From Candidatus Brachybacter algidus (GTDB taxonomy: Bacteria > Bacteroidota > Bacteroidia > Chitinophagales > Saprospiraceae), in NCBI GenBank assembly GCA_016711705.1, contig JADJSK010000014.1, positions 124,001-188,000 of the forward strand: DNA of 64,000 bases. Direction: 5' to 3'. A program made the translations under genes and the position numbers. Below, piece by piece: positions 61,942 to 64,000 of this stretch. Numbering within the stretch: position 1 is the first letter of the stretch; every line of letters begins with the position of its first letter. Under the pieces are notes generated by a model, which searched no databases, was not told where the DNA came from, and worked only from the letters and a program-made list of their open reading frames with translations.

Positions 61942-64000
61942 ATGAAGAAAGTACGCTATATTTGGACTATTTGCAACTTGCTAATATTTACAAATGGTAT
62001 TTTATCGCAAACTATTATCGTTAACTCTATTGATGATGTTAATGATGGTGTATGCAACACTGTACATTGCAGTTTGAGAGAGGCGATCATGCTGGCAAAC
62101 ACCTACACCCAGCCTAATATAAGTTTCGAGATCAAACCTGCGACGCCAATGCCATGGACGATCCTACCGAAAACCAATTTGCCAGATATTAAAAATGAAA
62201 ATAGCAATTTTCAATTTAGTATTATTGATACATATGGCAGTTCTATTGCTATAAGTGGCGAGTTGCTGCCTGGTAAGGTGACAGGTAGCGACTTTGGTCT
62301 CCAAGTAGATACGAAAGGAAAGGTGGACATCAAAAAATTAGTTTTTAAGAATTTTAGCACAGGCCTTATCTTGAAAAGAGTAGATACATTAATCATTGGA
62401 GGTGGTATAATGCCAGGGTTGGCTGAAACCGGCAATGATTTTTTGCTAAATCAGACCGATGTTTTACTTGATGGTTCATATAGTTTATGTTTGTTTTTAG
62501 GCAATTGTTTTGGAAGCGATAGATTACTGACAGAGGGTGTTGGCTTTGGAGAAATCGGAATAAAATCTAATACAAGCAATAGCAATTCAGGAAAATTAAT
62601 CATTGGAAATAATGATATTTCAAACTTGCAATGTAATTGGTTCTCAGGACACAAAGATGCAGGGTTAAAATTAAATGGGCTGAGAAATGTTGAAATAACA
62701 GGCAATTTTTTTGATACAGATAGATCGTCAAGCCCACTAAGACCTGAAAGCATAAAAAACATTCAATTAATTGATTGTGAGCAAGTATTAATCAAGGAAA
62801 ATTATCTTGGAGCCAATACAGAACAGATTACTCTGAAAAATTCGAAGAATGTACATATTGAGAGTAATTATTTTGGGTCTATTAATTATTACTTTGAATA
62901 TCCAATGAGTTATGGCATTGTTCTGGATAATTGCGATGGAATCACGATAGGCAAAACAGAAAGTGATGGCGCCAATCAGTTTCATGGTCACATCGAAGCA
63001 TCCATTAGCGCTATAAAAAGTAAAAATATTTCTATCATTTATAATCAAATTGGTCTTTGGAATGGTCAAGCTTCTGTTCCCACAATAAAAGACGGTATCC
63101 TCGTTGATGAATCTGAAAAGTTAGAACTATCCGGCAATAAATTTATAGGAACTACTGAGAATTGTATAAAAATAACAAAAAGCAACTTACTTAATATCTA
63201 CAAAAACGATTTTACCGCATATCAGCAATTACCAATAGGAAACACAGGCATCTCAATATTTGAATCCAACAATATAAATATAGGAGATTCTGATGGACTG
63301 AAATCCAATATTTTTTCTCGACTTAATAAGGGTGTATCAGTTTCTCATTCGAATAGCAACTTAATCTTTAATTATCAAAATTCTTTTTATTGCAATACGC
63401 TTAAAGGTTTTGAATTGAACGATGATTCTAATGGTGCCATCACTCTCCCTTCAATTTATAAGAGAAAATCAAATATTGTATATGGTAGATCAATACCAAA
63501 TTCTTTAATACAAATATACATTCATGGACCGGATTGTATAACTAACCCTTGTCAGGGAAAGACTTATAGAGGTTCAGTAAGTACAGATAATTTAGGCTAT
63601 TGGGAGTATGATTTTAATAACTCCATGACCAACAGTATTACGCTTACGGTCACTAATAGTAGCCAAGGTTCATCTGAATTCTCTGATTGTTTTATCCCTA
63701 TTGACATTCCGGAGTTGACAATTATTTTGGATCAAAGTAGTTGCGACTTGTCTGACCTGACCTCAAATATCATACCGAACCCTAACAATTGTTCGTATAA
63801 ATGGACAGGCCCAGATTCGTTTTCTGATGAAAACAAAAATACAAAAGTTACAAAAGATGGGTGGTATACACTATCAATAACAAATCCAATTTGGGAGTAT
63901 GTATTATATGATTCCATTTATGTCACATTGAATGAATCTACCTATAAGTTAATTGAACAAACTATCTGTGAAGGAAATATATTTGTAATAGAAGGTCATC
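61942..64000 (+). CDS. Large secreted beta-helix protein, 5' part (runs off the window)
   Basis: At least 686 codons, open from the ATG at 61942 to the right edge without a stop. It begins with a signal peptide (MKKVRYIWTICNLLIFTNGI) and then TIIVNSIDDVNDGVCNTVHC with the CSLREAI motif at 43-49, the hallmark of right-handed beta-helix surface proteins of the CSLREA type. Residues ~70-520 are short repeating strands with Asn/Gly ladders (e.g. NVEITGNFFDTD, NVHIESNYFGSI). The end shows an Ig/PKD-like stretch (NCSYKWTGPDSFSDENKNT) and a cysteine turn QTICEGNIFVIEG like those in the adhesin at 569-2945. A C-terminal T9SS sorting domain is expected beyond the window. It is the last visible gene of the sigma/CHAT/surface cluster. 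Confidence 0.85.
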   Translation, partial: MKKVRYIWTICNLLIFTNGILSQTIIVNSIDDVNDGVCNTVHCSLREAIMLANTYTQPNISFEIKPATPMPWTILPKTNLPDIKNENSNFQFSIIDTYGSSIAISGELLPGKVTGSDFGLQVDTKGKVDIKKLVFKNFSTGLILKRVDTLIIGGGIMPGLAETGNDFLLNQTDVLLDGSYSLCLFLGNCFGSDRLLTEGVGFGEIGIKSNTSNSNSGKLIIGNNDISNLQCNWFSGHKDAGLKLNGLRNVEITGNFFDTDRSSSPLRPESIKNIQLIDCEQVLIKENYLGANTEQITLKNSKNVHIESNYFGSINYYFEYPMSYGIVLDNCDGITIGKTESDGANQFHGHIEASISAIKSKNISIIYNQIGLWNGQASVPTIKDGILVDESEKLELSGNKFIGTTENCIKITKSNLLNIYKNDFTAYQQLPIGNTGISIFESNNINIGDSDGLKSNIFSRLNKGVSVSHSNSNLIFNYQNSFYCNTLKGFELNDDSNGAITLPSIYKRKSNIVYGRSIPNSLIQIYIHGPDCITNPCQGKTYRGSVSTDNLGYWEYDFNNSMTNSITLTVTNSSQGSSEFSDCFIPIDIPELTIILDQSSCDLSDLTSNIIPNPNNCSYKWTGPDSFSDENKNTKVTKDGWYTLSITNPIWEYVLYDSIYVTLNESTYKLIEQTICEGNIFVIEGH

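Overview
The window looks like chromosome of a Bacteroidota bacterium, most likely in or near the Saprospiraceae. It is AT-rich. The evidence is: C-terminal type IX secretion (T9SS) sorting domains of both type A and type B, SprB-like and SBBP repeats, a LytTR regulator beside a TPR/HisKA_2 kinase, -7 promoter boxes of the Bacteroidota form TAnnTTTG, and almost no Shine-Dalgarno sequences. No rRNA, tRNA, CRISPR array, transposase or prophage was seen. Family names come from motif recognition by eye; no database search was possible.

Layout. 1-83 is the 3' end of a RidA-like gene, followed by a 113-bp tandem repeat built around an 18-bp palindrome. 569-2945 (-) is a T9SS type B adhesin-like gene with a frameshift in its sorting domain. 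3464-6952 (-) holds a flippase, a small DUF4834-like gene, an RluA-type pseudouridine synthase and thiL. 7441-12531 holds a GH78 rhamnosidase, a divergent AmpG-like permease and a LytTR regulator, with its likely kinase at 12790-14673. 14674-19606 is gene-poor and repeat-rich; two secreted or reductase-type genes there are bracketed by ~390-bp direct repeats. 19607-30388 is mostly housekeeping (uvrA, rsmA, yqeY, pdxA) with a GMC oxidoreductase/hydrolase pair. 30943-46870 has an OmpA/PD40 protein, lpxK, rlmD, a broken DUF5686 gene, a HAD protein, the obg - AmgK-like kinase - RapZ-C operon, a GT39 glycosyltransferase and clpB.

The most distinctive part is 48277-64000, all on the + strand. An ECF sigma factor overlaps a membrane anti-sigma-like protein with a TPR-like outer domain. 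Two tandem 989-residue TPR-CHAT proteins with signal peptides follow directly. After them come secreted surface proteins: an SBBP propeller, a small T9SS protein, a collagen-like/S74 fibre protein, a small coiled coil, and a beta-helix protein cut by the window end. I infer that the exported CHAT proteases may cleave the anti-sigma factor and so control a surface-protein programme. This resembles the sigma factor/TPR-CHAT logic of type III-E CRISPR loci but has no CRISPR parts.

The non-coding DNA is unusually structured: five copies of an 18-bp palindrome, two very long perfect palindromes that share a core but have different self-complementary flanks, long dispersed repeats, and many heptanucleotide tandem arrays.
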